DNA of 29,775 nucleotides from Sistotremastrum niveocremeum HHB9708 (GCA_001630475.1 KV419406.1:268196-297970), one strand, 5' to 3'; counted from the first letter of the stretch, positions 11,588-22,900 are shown. Notes: generated by a model from the sequence alone, not told the origin. Numbers and translations: made by a program.

Positions 11588-12563
11588 TTCTTTTATGCAG
11601 GAATTCCTCCCTCACACTCCGACTTCCCACGGCAGTGCATTCGAGCAGCAGGAGACATGGCCCATTTCGGTCGTTCGATGCAATATACCAGCGAAAGCAA
11701 GGACGCACAGAAGAGGACAAGTGAGTGAGGGGGAGGGAGTAAGAGCAGTTGCCAGTGAGCGGAGTAATCCGTATCGAATTTCCATGTACATTGTCGCCGG
11801 CCCATGTCTTGACGAAGCTATCATGAGAATTGACGCAATCTGTCGAAGGGCAGTCATAAGCTGAGGAGGAGCACAATAGTGAAAGTGAATGCTCAAAGCA
11901 AGTCGAACGAACCGGAAGGGAGAGGTACCCGAAAGTTCCGACACTGCTTCCGCTCTGCCTCGACGATGGACGCGCTCAAAATGGATTTCCCCTTCGTTTG
12001 CTTGTTCGTCCACTCCATTCCATGACTGGACTTAACTGAATGCAATCGAAATAGGCGTCAAGCGCGTCAAGTCTTGCACCTTCTTTGACTCTCTTTGTTC
12101 TTCTCTGCACTCAGTCTCATTCCATGGGCTCTTCTCGCCGAAACAAATCGCTTGGCCCAACGGTCGCATGATCGAGTTTCGCATGGACGGAGTTAGACGA
12201 CGCAACGGAATACCAGCAGGAAACTTCCTCCGTAAGCGTTGGGGCCGAACTCACGCAGCCAGAGAAAGAGGTCGGCGAAATGTGCCGGAGAGTGCCAGCG
12301 GGGGCAAGAGTTCCAGACTCATTCTTCACTGCTCCATGGACGGAAGTCGGTTGTTCAAGCTTTGCAAGGATCTTACGAACGCCATTCGAGACCGTGCTTA
12401 GTCATCGCTCAAGCTGTCAAGAGGTGCACTCGAGTCGCTTATGGTGGACGTGCCCCATGTTGAGGTTGGGCATCAGGTTAATTTCTACAGAAGATTTTAG
12501 CGTTTGCTAATGTTCTTTAGGTCTGGATATGTCATTGATACGCACAGTACTGCAGTCCGTGTG
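11588..12563. other. Ambiguous open frames, no gene called
   Basis: Both strands carry protein-like open frames here. On minus, a frame starts at 12013 ('MDEQANEGEIHFERVHRRG') and may splice to a Cys-rich stretch ('AYDCPSTDC') near 11873. On plus, an ATG at 12124 and an open frame about 12265-12475 lie next to plausible donors and acceptors. No model joins them into one consistent product, and no domain is recognised. Confidence 0.3.
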
Positions 12564-12850
12564 TCAAGGAGATGATCCTCCGATCGGTGAGTGTCTCTCT
12601 TTCATTTCTTGGTAAATCTGATCGATGAATAGAATTCGACACATCCGCAGTCTTTGGTGCTGCTGGCAGGCGAAGATAGTTCGCATTTCTTCAGCTTCAA
12701 TTTGAGCCAGCCCGTTGCGAGAGTCGGATCCGTTTTCTCTGACGCTGATGACTTACCCTGAACGTCGTTTCTTCTCACGATAAAGACAATGTAAGCTCTC
12801 CGTCGTTCTATTACTTCGTTTTTGACCGATTCTAGATCGTATGTCAACAT
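12564..12850 (-). CDS. Possible two-exon small protein, unknown
   Basis: Exon 1 (12757-12850) and exon 2 (12564-12694), joined by a 62-nt intron with a strong GTAAGT donor and an AAG acceptor, encode 74 residues. The product is charged, with helices such as 'ESVKNEVIERRRAYIVFIV' and 'AEEMRTIFACQQHQR'. No family is recognised. A plus-strand frame over the same bases is also open, and there are no supporting neighbours, so this is a weak call. Confidence 0.28.
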
Positions 12851-13563
12851 TACCCTGATTCGTCCTAGTGAACTGTCTTGAAGAGAGAGATCGCTCGACA
12901 GGTCAATTCGCCATCTGTAAGACCGACCGACCTCAGCACAGAAGACGCGATATCCGGTACAAAATCCATCGAATCCGTTCTCATATTGACCATCCGATCT
13001 ATCGAGGCACTCGAATACTGTGCATATCGTTAGAATTCTCGTTCTAGTTCATGAATGCTCGTTGGTTTCGCCCAATGCTCCGACCCCAAGGTCGTTTCTG
13101 TTCCTGAGCATTCCCAACGACTCTGACGTTCAGTAGTCCGCTCAAGCTTCCAAAAATCCCCATTGCTCAGCTCGGATATCGTCTTCGCACAAGATTTCGC
13201 CCACATGCAATCTGTTCTCCAATTCGTCCGGGATGGGCAGTTGTTCAGGTCATCGGCTACCGCTATGCCAATGACAGACCCGATCAAGCGGTGATATCAT
13301 TCTCTCGTCCTTGGGTCCTCAGCCATCCAACCAGGACGCTGATCGGCTGAAGTGGCGCGTAGAAATATGTTGCGCGGGGCGAGCCCCTAAGTCCCCGACT
13401 CCCATAAGCGGCGCGCGGGATCTGTGCGAGTCCCCAACACGAGACGCTTATCCAGCAACCGTGATACACAACCGTAATACACAACCGTGATACACGACCT
13501 GTATTACGTAACTGTCCGTGCGGTACATTAAAAATTCTAGAGCCAAATATTTGATAGGCGACG
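12851..13563. other. Intergenic, no supported gene
   Basis: About 710 bases with no convincing gene. It contains a GC-rich patch around 13360-13440 and a short tandem repeat listed separately. The minus-strand frame 13030-13287 has no motif or splice partner. Confidence 0.4.
13456..13494. repeat. Tandem 13-mer, three copies
   Basis: Three back-to-back copies of CAACCGTRATACA (13456-13468, 13469-13481, 13482-13494), with one G/A difference in the middle copy and a degraded partial fourth unit after 13494. It lies about 70 bp beyond the 3' end of family gene A. A minisatellite-like seed with no evident function. Confidence 0.8.
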
Positions 13564-14214
13564 CTACATTTCTGTTAGGACTGGGTTGTGAGCAATAGAA
13601 CTCCAGGAAACCCCTCCTGCGCAGCAGCGTAGTAGCACCCGCATCGACGCAGAGACACTACCTGATTGACATAGAGCCTCCGGAACCGTGTTATCATCCG
13701 GATCGCCATGCAGACGCATAAGTAAGCCGGCATGGTCGGCACCGCACCGGCATGATACGAATTGGTACAGGGGTTGGCGAATGTCGGCGTGGTCCACCCC
13801 CAAGATGATCAAAAGCGCGGTCTGCCCTCCTAATGTCTGGCGTCGCAAAGCGAGGGATGCGATGATGTTTCCAGAGACCCAACCGCGTATTTGAGTGGGG
13901 TCCACGCCGTCGTGTGTGCACCGCACCCATCCGTCGCCTTCTGATTCCAGTAAGACCCTCAGCCGGAAGGCCGAGGTATGATGGGCGTAGAGATGAAATG
14001 TGAATTCGGACGAAGGCTGTACACCATCCAGCACGAAAGTGGGCAGTGTAAAGAGTGTACAATGATCTCGCAGTACGACTATGGAGTGTGGGGGATGAAG
14101 GAACGTGTTTTCGAAGAAGGTCGAAATGCACGCTGCGATGGTGGCAGCTCGACCGCGATTCAATGGTGCGGATGTCAAAGGGTTCGCAATGATTCCACGA
14201 TTCACGAGAGACAT
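13564..14214 (-). CDS. Accessory-family protein A
   Basis: A 216-residue frame, or 201 residues if a 45-nt intron at about 13617-13661 (donor GTAGTG, acceptor CGCAG) is spliced; both keep the frame. It lines up by eye with gene E along most of its length. The start 'VNRG' matches 'IYRG'; 'EFTFHLYAHH' then 'DGWVRC' matches 'AFSLFVHR' then 'LGWVRD'; 'PLYQFVSCRCG' matches 'PVYQLVTCYCS'. With the intron removed, its tail 'GGVSWSS' matches E's 'GRLSWEA', which favours splicing. The pattern of strand, turn, hydrophobic strand and helix ending in GW/GY is shared with genes B-F. The fold may be nucleotidyltransferase-like, but no metal-binding Asp pair is visible and function is unknown. It is separated from the other members by the Helitron block. 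Confidence 0.55.
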   Translation of the reverse strand: MSLVNRGIIANPLTSAPLNRGRAATIAACISTFFENTFLHPPHSIVVLRDHCTLFTLPTFVLDGVQPSSEFTFHLYAHHTSAFRLRVLLESEGDGWVRCTHDGVDPTQIRGWVSGNIIASLALRRQTLGGQTALLIILGVDHADIRQPLYQFVSCRCGADHAGLLMRLHGDPDDNTVPEALCQSGSVSASMRVLLRCCAGGVSWSSIAHNPVLTEM

Positions 14215-14290
14215 GGCGGAGTGTGATGATGTTGTACCGTAGAGGGTCGCACATTTTGATATTTAATGTCTTTCGCTATGAGGATCGGGA

Positions 14291-14311
14291 GTCTCCGACA
14301 CATCCGGAGAC
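14291..14311. repeat. Hairpin, 7-bp stem, GTCTCCG/CGGAGAC
   Basis: A perfect 7-bp inverted repeat (14291-14297 and 14305-14311) with a 7-nt loop lies 150 bp downstream of the eight-exon gene's stop, read on minus. Short GC-rich hairpins near the 3' end are typical of Helitrons, but no CTRR follows within about 15 nt on the minus strand. It is equally likely to be unrelated or a 3'-UTR structure. Confidence 0.4.
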
Positions 14312-14459
14312 AGATCTAAGACACCGATGAGACCCATTGTATTCCGAGACAGGACTTGGCCGAGACAGGCAGACGAAGACAATTATTGCATAGCCCACGA
14401 CTAACGAGTGCAAAGCCTAAAGAGGGGTCTTACGTAACGAAAGGAATGGTTTTATGAAG

Positions 14460-16452
14460 CTACAGGTCCTCTTCCATCAGATTGTCATCCTTTCTGTTTT
14501 TGCTGCGCAATCCTAGTCGATTGATTATGCGGGGTCTAGGTAGGTGGAGAGGAACAACGTACCCATCACCGAGCCAGACGCCTTATCCGCTTGAGCAGTT
14601 GAAGTAGAACTAGAAGTGGAGGGAGTTTTCTTCTTGTTAGCGTGGGCTTGGTCACCGGCCTCAGGCTTTCGCTTTTCCGGAGTAGACGCAGAGGAGGACG
14701 AGGCATAAGCCTCACCGGTGTATTTGTAGATTGCGTCGTCGTCGGCGTCATTCAAAGGGAGGATGTGGAGTTGATGGATCATGGACATCAGGACCTTCTT
14801 GTCATACTCGAAGCGGCCCTTTGTTCTGCGAGAACCCGCGATGACCGATTTCATGGGAGGTCCGTTGATTAAGATACTAGTCATAGTCAGAATTGTCATT
14901 AACGGAACGGTATTTACTCACAATCGGAAGTCAAGCTCCACGGCGACTGCGGTTCCGGGCTCGAGCATGATGTCAAGCCCTAATGGATCAAGCAGCTGCC
15001 CGTCTCTGTCGTAAAAGGGCGGGTTTGCCAGTAAGCGAGGGTGGGAGTTCTCCTTAGCGGAGGCCATTTTATCCGCTGCAAGACGGGTCAGCGAAAGTTT
15101 TTGGAGGCGAGGTAATGAACGCACCAGGATCCGCGTACTTGTTAATGCTGATGCGACCGTCCGGGATAACAATTGGAACCTTGGGTGTTTCGCCATCTAG
15201 TTTATGTTAACCTGTGGTGCGATCTACAAGTCTTAGAGCTCGCCTTCTACTAGAGTTTCGGTGTCGACGTCGGGGGCTTCAAGTTCGGGCTCCCACATAT
15301 TAAACCCGGTTTGAATGAACAGATCTCCACTATCGGGTACCTCCTTCAACCAAGGAGTCCGCTCCTCGGAGTCCTCCAATTGAGCTGATGCGCATTTGAG
15401 ATGCAGAAGCGGGATGAGCGAGGTGGTACTCACGGATGTCACGGGCGATTAATTGTTGAATCTCCTTAAAGCTAGTGTTCTGAGGTCCAGTCACGACTGG
15501 ACTTTTGACCCCCAGAGGGTGCGACTGGCAACTGCCGGTCCGGTTGCCGTCCAAAATTTGGCGTGACTGGCAACTGCGACTGCGGTTGTGGTCCGGCGAC
15601 CGGTCACGGCTGCGACCAGTTGCGCAACCAGTCATGGCCACTTTTTCCAGTCACAACTTGTCTTTTATCAATATTTTAATCATTATTATATTATATATAC
15701 TGTATATACACCTCATATGATGTGATATATGCATATAGAGACCAATATATACCAGATATGTCACCATAAATGCCCATTTGGGACCCAAAATACCCTCTGG
15801 GTACCCTGGTTGGGGACCCTTAAGGGTCCTCGGTTGCGACCACGGTCACGACCGGTCATGACTGCGGTTGCCGGTTGCCTGATTTTCCAAGATCCTAGGC
15901 AACCGGCAACTGCGGTCCGGTCACGGTCCGGTCGCGACTGCCGGTTGCCACCGGTCACGGCAACTGGACCTTGGAACACTACTTAAAGCGGCTCTTGGCG
16001 ATCCTCCATAGATGCTGAACACGAGGATCAGACTTGGTAGAACAGCCAAGGTTGAGCATCCATTTCATGCTATTCAATTCGCTGACGGTGATCTATTGAA
16101 CGTTAGTTAGTGGCGGACTGAGAACCAAAGGACGACGAACGGAGTCTAATATTTCCTTGTTGCCGTATATACCGACTTGAGACCTTTTCATGACGTAGCC
16201 GGCGACCCAGACCTTGTGGGGTACGCTGTTCCGTTGTAGGACACCGAAGTTGTTTATGTAACCCCATTTGAGTCCCTTGAAGTAAGCAGAATTTGCGAGG
16301 CTCCGAACGCTACCCGCGGCTTTGATTAAAGCCAGAACCTCGCTAAAGAGCAATCAGCGTCATGCTTTGTAGAGAAGCACTGTAACTTACAGTTCAGCCA
16401 AGTCCTGAGTCTTGTCGTCGGACGTGTTGGACAAAGTGGAAGAGGTAGACAT
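14460..16452 (-). pseudogene. Eight-exon gene split by MITE-2
   Basis: Exons 16391-16452, 16177-16342, 15982-16092 continuing (after the MITE) in 15434-15464, 15244-15384, 15125-15196, 14922-15075, 14563-14876 and 14460-14512 join in consistent phase to 367 residues once the 509-bp MITE-2 and one TSD copy are subtracted. Introns are 45-84 nt; the one at 15197-15243 would use a GC donor (AAG|GC). As it stands, the third exon meets the MITE's own first codon, TAG, so the product ends after about 113 residues. The central region ('PFYDRDGQLLDPLG', then 'LEPGTAVAVELDFR') could be an OB-like beta domain. The tail is Ser/Thr/Lys-rich and ends in an acidic stretch. I do not recognise the family. It lies 180 bp downstream of the Helitron helicase on the same strand, so it may be a Helitron accessory gene, for example an ssDNA-binding protein; that is inference. 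Confidence 0.72.
15473..15981. mobile_element. hAT-like MITE-2, copy 1
   Basis: A 509-bp element with terminal inverted repeats TAGTGTTCTGAGGTCCAGT (left) and TAGTGTTCCAAGGTCCAGT (right, reverse complement), flanked on both sides by CTTAAAGC (15465-15472 and 15982-15989). The 8-bp duplication fits hAT superfamily insertion. The arms are packed with GC-rich repeated motifs (CCGGTTGCC, GGTCACG, GCAACTG), and the centre (about 15660-15780) is AT-rich. No transposase is encoded, so it is non-autonomous. It sits in an exon of the eight-exon gene. A near-identical copy begins at 29677. Confidence 0.93.
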
Positions 16453-16530
16453 ATTCGAGTGCGATGTGCTATGGGATGTGGGATGATCGATGTGCAGTGG
16501 ATGTGGGACTAGGAGAGAGACATTCAGCAT

Positions 16531-16537
16531 ATTTATA
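16531..16537 (-). promoter_or_regulatory. TATA-box candidate
   Basis: On the minus strand TATAAAT lies about 80 bases before the ATG at 16452, followed by a CT-rich leader, as expected for a fungal core promoter of the eight-exon gene. Confidence 0.5.
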
Positions 16538-16633
16538 CAACGCGATGCTCTGCAAGGTCACTGACTGTCGGTATATTTCCCGTCATCGCTCATGACTTCT
16601 CCGAGCCCCCGATCAACCCCTGTTTGAGTGTTC

Positions 16634-19600
16634 TCAGGAGTCCTGAACGTATAAGCACAAATGGGCGAATCGATTTGCTGTGAGGGGTTCGGTACGACGA
16701 AGCACGCGATCGAAGTCGAGGGGTTGAAATTGACCCAAGCTTGATTGGCCGTCGTAGAAAAACATGGTGTCGTTCGAGGGGCAGATGGCAAGGGTAAAGT
16801 GATCGCGATCCAAGAAAATTATGGCGAAAAGGCGATAGTTGTATCGGATACCGGCGGGTGCCTGGAATGAGCATATAGGAGAGATATGAAGTTGGCGCGA
16901 TATATTTTCCGATGCGATTTCGACGGAAAACCAAAGAGGGGCATGCATTGTCGAGGGGTAAAGGTCGCAGCCCCCATTAATCGAATGCAGCCAAGCTTCG
17001 ATCGAGGGGTACGGTGGAGTAAGGGAGCGGGTGAACAGGAGACTTCTCAACTGTTGGAGTTCATGACCCGGAGTGGGCACAGGAGCTCTCCTGTCATTCA
17101 GAGCATCGGACAGGAGTTCCAGGATAGCACTCGCGGCGGCGAGCACAGGGCCCCGCCGGATGAAGCGTCGTCCGTCAATGGCGGCCAGCATGTCTCGAAA
17201 ATGATCGCGAGTGGCGCAGAGCTCCGTGATATCAGACAAGGGTTGACGGTCTGACATCGTCAGAAAGAGCTGCACAATCGGTACAGCAGTCGACGACGGA
17301 TTACACAATTCGCATTGCGATAAAGTGGGTCTAGAAATACGCAGTCGCTTGAAGAGTGTCGACAGAGCTGTGAACGTTACGTCGTATGCACATGAGTAGT
17401 CCGCAGAGTCCCAGACTGGTCCGCGAAGTACGTCGGGCAACGACGACTCAGGCGAATGTTGTGACGCAGTGTGACGTGGCCGTTTTCTGTTTATCGTGGG
17501 AACCTTTTCTTCGGAGGAGTGCGACTCATCGAAGTTACGCTTCAAGGTCGAAGGTTGCAATGGCCACATGGTTGAGGACTCAAACGTGGACAGAGGTCGC
17601 TCCTTCCGGGTTGGAAGTTTCATCCATCGTTCTTGCTCGAAATCGGGTACATCGCGAAGAGGACCGGGAATAAAACAGTGAATGACTTTAGTATTATATG
17701 CCAACGCCTGAAGACGGTTGAGCTCACGTTTTAGTTCGACCGGCAACGGTTTGTTCAGCTCTCTTAAAAAAACGGGCTGTAACAGTGTCAAGGCCTCCCT
17801 GTTCCGAGCACGAGAAGCTGCAACATACGCGTTGAATCCACCATCGCTCAGGGAGGTGACAACAGAATCTAACGTGCGGCCCTGCGCGCTGTGAGCAGTG
17901 ATCACGAAACCAGGTTGCACGGGGAGTTGAGACCGTGAAATCTTGATCGAACTCGCATCGATCGTTTCGGGAAACGGGTTGTCGATCGTCGTGGTCCAAG
18001 TTTTGCTTGGAATTGGAAACACGCCGCGTGGCAAGTCGGGGAGCTGAACAGGGCTGCTGGGAAAATGAACAAGTACACAGGGAACGAAGGACAACCCGTC
18101 ATCTCTTCTATAATGTTCAATATAGTAGATGGTCCCTTGAGCGCCGTTAGTTATTTTCAGGTCGACGCATAGATTGTATCCTCTCAAGATGACAGGCATT
18201 CCTACATACAGAGGAATCACACCCGGTAACGAACGTTCGGCAGTTGTGGGTTTCATTCGCAGCAGGAAATCTTTCAGTTCGGCTGTAATCTTAACATTTT
18301 GCCTGGGTTGTTTGGTGACATCCGGCGAGTCTGATTGTATAGTGACGCTATCGGCCGAGCCGCTCAAGATTAGCTGCAAGTCAGGCGAATTAGCACATAT
18401 AGATGCGGTTTTAGCCAAATTGACAATCATACGCTCGTGGTTGGTGTGAACCAGCACTGTAGAGTTCTTAAAATGGGAGTCCCCAAGGTCGATGCCGTCG
18501 GGGTGATACAAGTCTTGTATGACCCTGGTATTGAAAAGATCGACATCGGCTTGTATGCAGCGGCGCATCCGTAAGCGTAACACGGCGGCCCCATACTCTG
18601 GATCTGACTTCATGCGTTGTTGCTCCGAGAGTTCAACCACCGTGTTTACTGTTTTCCACGCAACCCGTCCAAGGCGACACTTTAAAGCGTGTTGCTTCAA
18701 GACACCCTTTGTGTTGTGGACAGAGGGAACGGGGACGTACAGAGCTGTGTCGGTTACAGGTTGGAATTGACAAAAATCCCCGGCGAAAATGACGTTGATG
18801 CCGCCAAATGGTAGGTCACTTTCTTTCGCATACTGTAGTGACGCATTGAGCTCGCACAACAACGCCTGTCCGACCATCGAGATTTCGTCAACCAGTACGA
18901 AGTCAACCAACTTCCAGCGTCGCCGTAATTTTTCGCCTTGAGCCACGGTCGGTAAAATTGAAAAGTCTTCGAAATGGTCTCCGAGCCGCGTGGTGCTCTT
19001 GCCGTTGTTTTTAAGAGCGACTCGAATACCAAGCCCCTTGTGGACAGTCGTTCCATCGATCAAAGAAGCAGCAGTTCCTGTTGGAGCTAAAAAAGAAATG
19101 CGATGACTTTGATGATATAACTCCATCAATCGCTTGATTGCATGAACCACATAAGTCTTCCCTGTTCCGCCGGGTCCAGTCATGCACATGCGCAAGGGGC
19201 ATGTCGGGTTTTGATCGTCCGGAAACATAGATGTGAAGAACCGATTCGCGATGATCCGAAATGCAATCGTTTGTTCAGGATTAAGAGGATATTCGTGTAG
19301 AACCGTAGCCACGGCGTCCTCGATTGTGGGCAAACCGCCGTAGATGCTCGCTACGAGTTCAAAGTCGGCATGGGTGTTAATTGTCACAGGCGCACTTTGA
19401 CGGATCGGCAAAGGTGCAGATGAAGACGGATGATCTGAGTGATCAGGTGGTTCGGTGGCTCCCAGATCTTGTTGGTTTGCACAGTCGTACATAGCCATTT
19501 GTCTTTGTTCCGCTGCAGCGACCTCACGATTAGCCAGTGCCCGGATGTTTTTCAGCGAGATCGGAGATTCGAGAGGAACGAGACCGGTGGAATTCGTGAT

Positions 19601-19669
19601 GTGCGAGAACCAACCCGCGGAACCCAAGTGCTGACTCAAATCGTGCTGTTTTGGTATCAGACTGTCAAT
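16634..19669 (-). pseudogene. Helitron RepHel, 3' half: PIF1 helicase plus peptidase-like domain
   Basis: This half, about 1012 codons, is severed from its Rep part by MITE-1. It has no ATG at its 5' end; the first in-frame Met is residue 62 of the open frame, which otherwise starts inside the MITE. PIF1/RecD-type SF1 helicase motifs are intact: Walker A GPGGTGKT (about residues 169-176), Walker B VDEISM (about 264-269), GDFCQFQPV (about 301) and the C-terminal 'VITAHSAQGRTLD' and 'YVAASRA' blocks. The helicase unwinds DNA during rolling-circle transposition. After a basic linker (about 700-750) comes a second domain starting 'WDSADYSCAYD', with candidate Cys764, His961 ('DRDHF') and Asp977 ('FFYDGQ'), the order of a papain-like cysteine peptidase. 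The stop is at 16634-16636. Confidence 0.93.
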
Positions 19670-19969
19670 TAAGGCTTCCAACGAGTATCGTCAATTTAAG
19701 GGTACCCGCAGGTATACCTGCGCAGGTACCTGCCACAATTAGCGTGCGTGGGTATGAGTTTGGCCCTTGAACATTTTGGCAGGTACCTGCCTCCAACAAA
19801 GTGCTCTAATTTCACCATTTAACCACAAAACAAGACAGTTTTGGCAGGTATACCTGCATGGGTACCTGTACTTGGCAAGTACGGGTATGGGATTTTGGCC
19901 CAAAAAAACAGGCAGGTACCCGCACGCAGGTACCTGAGTACCACAGGTACATACTCGTTGGAGGCCTTA
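19670..19969. mobile_element. hAT-like MITE-1, copy 1 (in Helitron ORF)
   Basis: A 300-bp element with TIRs TAAGGCTTCCAACGAGTAT and, at the right end inverted, TAAGGCCTCCAACGAGTAT. Perfect 8-bp TSDs CTGTCAAT lie at 19662-19669 and 19970-19977. The body repeats the palindrome CAGGTACCTG and variants many times; these are probable subterminal transposase-binding sites. No ORF for a transposase. It splits the Helitron RepHel coding sequence. Confidence 0.95.
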
Positions 19970-22900
19970 CTGTCAATAGTATACACACCATCGAAGGCCC
20001 CACAGGCAAGTTTCGTCGCCATGTATTGCTCTCGTTCAAGGGTTTGTTCGTCGTCGGGTCTGATGGCCATATTCCGTTTCCGAAGCCGTTCACGGTCTCG
20101 TTCGTCCTCACATTCATGCAGAGCCTCCCAGTTTTCCATAATCTGCCTCGCGTGATCCGGCATCGGGAAGTTCGCAAATGTCTCGTTGAGGCTATCGAGT
20201 GCGAAATGATTTGAAGACACCGAGAATGGACGAAAGTGCGCCAACATGAACAGTTGATAACTAACAACGTCGGACTGCCGGGGAGGTGATAAGCCAAATA
20301 TGCGTGGGATGACCAAATTACCCAAGACGGCAGTGTCTAAGTCCCCACTCTGGACTAGGACGTGTGTCTCGTATTGCGGATGAGTATTCAGAAGCTTGAG
20401 ATGCCCCGCACCAGCTCGTCGTTTGGGAACTTTTTTGATGAACCGAACGAAATCGTAGAAACACATCTCAGACAAGGACAAATCGCGATGCAGGTAATCG
20501 TCTATCTGAGTCGCGGCCATCGGTGTCCATGTTCGAGAACGCTGTAACGGAATGCGTGACGAGTCGACAAAAGGTTCAACGGGGACGGCGCTAGGGAATG
20601 ATTTTTCACATAAGTTCTTGAACGACCCAAGTAGAGCGCCCGATTGCATCGTCACAGTATCATGCGACTTGGTGACGTCAGACAAGCCTCTCAAATATCT
20701 GGCCGCTTGTTGAGCGTGGATTCGTTGCTGCCCGATTAAACGAGACATACAGCGATGAAGCAGCGCTTTAGCGCGATCGGCGGGACGTTCTTCAGCTGTC
20801 GGTGCCGGCATCGAGGTTACACTCCGAGAGAGTAATGAAAGCATGTCTCCTAACGACATTTCAGCCTTGGTGATGTAATCTGATATGTAGAACATAGCAG
20901 CTTTGGCGGACCGACCGGAAAGAATGGATTTGATGTCGTGATTGTGCCTGCAATATGCGGAGATGTATGGATTGAACCAGTTGATAGTCGGGTCGGAGCA
21001 TTTCAGCCACACAGAGTTGGTGTCGGGGTCGAACCGAGACTCAGATACAATATCGTGAGGGAAATTAAAGCGGCATTCCCTCGTGGGTCGGTTCTTCCAG
21101 CACACATCTCCACAGACATGACGTTGAAATTTTTCTGCGCACAGTTTGACATCCTCCCAAAAGCGACTATGAAAATCTTCTGTAGAGGGGGGGTAAGGTA
21201 ACTCAGTGGCGGGGTCCTCAGACTCGACGATCGTGATGTCAACGTCGGGGAGGCCGTGGTGACTGATCGATTCCCAGAAAGCAAAATACCGACGTTTGAA
21301 CTCGTCGTCATCGCGGAGACGTTCGTGAAGTTTCGTTGGATTTAATGATCCTTCGAGCCAGATGATAGCATGGCCGTGCAACACGCCCCGCTCGGTGAAT
21401 TCTGACACCATGAAGTACGCTTTCATATGGCCGAGAATACCGCCTTCGGGTTTCGATTTACGCGTGACAGGATCCCAGCCAAGCATATGCTGTAGGAAGC
21501 ATTGAACTGTGTGTTCGAAAAAATCAGCAGCAGCGACCGGATCCTCAGCAATTGACACGGCACGAACTTTCCTCTTCGGAAGGATCGGATATCTTTCAAA
21601 CAGGTTGATCTTTTCATTACCTATATAAGCTTGAAAAATAGGGCTGTGAACAGGCGTTGGGTTCATTGTGATGTAAATAGCAGGAATGCCGAAGAACCCA
21701 GCGTAGGCGCGCATGTCGTTTCGATTGTTCAACTTGGATGCTGCGGACCCTGGCACACGCGCTGCGACGGCATTGATTTGGTTCAGAAGTGTAAAAACAC
21801 TGCGTTGTTCGTCGGTCAGCGACGCAAACCCGTTTTCGCGGTTGACGAGCTCTGCGACTTCGTCGATGATTTTGGGATCGATTGACAGGAGTTTGTTGGC
21901 GATGGTCTCAAAATAATCTCGCCGGACTGTCAGGTACGTTTTGAGTTGCGCCATGTGCTTTTGAATGACATTGAGGGCGACGAACATGAACAATCTATGA
22001 CTCCGAAAACGTCTATCAGCGCAGTCCATAAAATATTCCGCTTGTTTATCAAAACCTATTGCCGGTTTGCGCTCCTTCACGTCAAAGCCACCGATGCCGA
22101 AGGGAAACAATGTCGGAAACATACCAGGAAAGAGCGAAGGGTTATTGTAGTCTTTGATGAACTCGGATCCACGAGGTATGATTAGATCAGGCAAGGCGGT
22201 TGCATCAGAAGCGAAGTTACGTAACGCTGACGCGGTGAGAGTCCGGGCAGGTATTCGAATGTGTTCGGGATCCGAGACGCCTAAGGCTTCTAAGAAGATA
22301 TCGGGACCGTCGGAACGATCGTCGGCTTCGGTTGTTTCAGCTGTTGCGTCGGCCTGTGTATCACCTCCGGTGTCCGCAAAGTCTTCGCCGGGATGGTTTG
22401 AAAATCCGGCAGTCTCGGCTCGGAAAATTTCCGCAGCGTTGGTCGTTTCGTTGCGTATAATGTACGACTCGAGATCAGGGAGCACACCATCGTCGGGAAA
22501 TAACGCTAACGTTGCTTCGTCAATAGGAATGTCTTTATAGAGAGGGTTATTCGCTCGCAGCCAGTTGAGAAAGCGGCAAATTTTAGCCTTCCGTACCCGG
22601 AAAATTGTGCCAAGTTTGGTCAATTTGATCTCATGTGGCCCTACAAACACAACCGAAAGTGTGCCTAAAACATCTGCAGGAGTTCGGGGCAGCACGGTTG
22701 CCGTCGAAACAAAATTGGTATCGAAGGCGCATGTATTCCCGCGCAAGACATACGGATTCTCAGGCGAATCGACGTAATGGAGCTTCGTGACCACCGCCGT
22801 CGTACGATAAATTGCGCATACTTTCTCTTCTATCCAGGTCAAGTCCTGCAGGTCGACGGGAAGTGTCCCACGGTAGAGGTTGTTGCGTAAAGAAAACTTG

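Noticed and set aside
14291-14311. Definitive Helitron 3' terminus
   Set aside because: The hairpin is present, but no CTRR follows at the usual distance on minus, and the 5' TC end cannot be placed.
15505-15986. ORFs in the GC-rich arms of MITE-2
   Set aside because: They are translations of repeated motifs in a non-coding element and show no transposase features.
19668-19971. TA target duplication of a Tc1/mariner-type MITE
   Set aside because: TA lies inside the TIR (TAAGG...CCTTA) in all three copies, and perfect 8-bp repeats lie outside it. hAT-like fits better.
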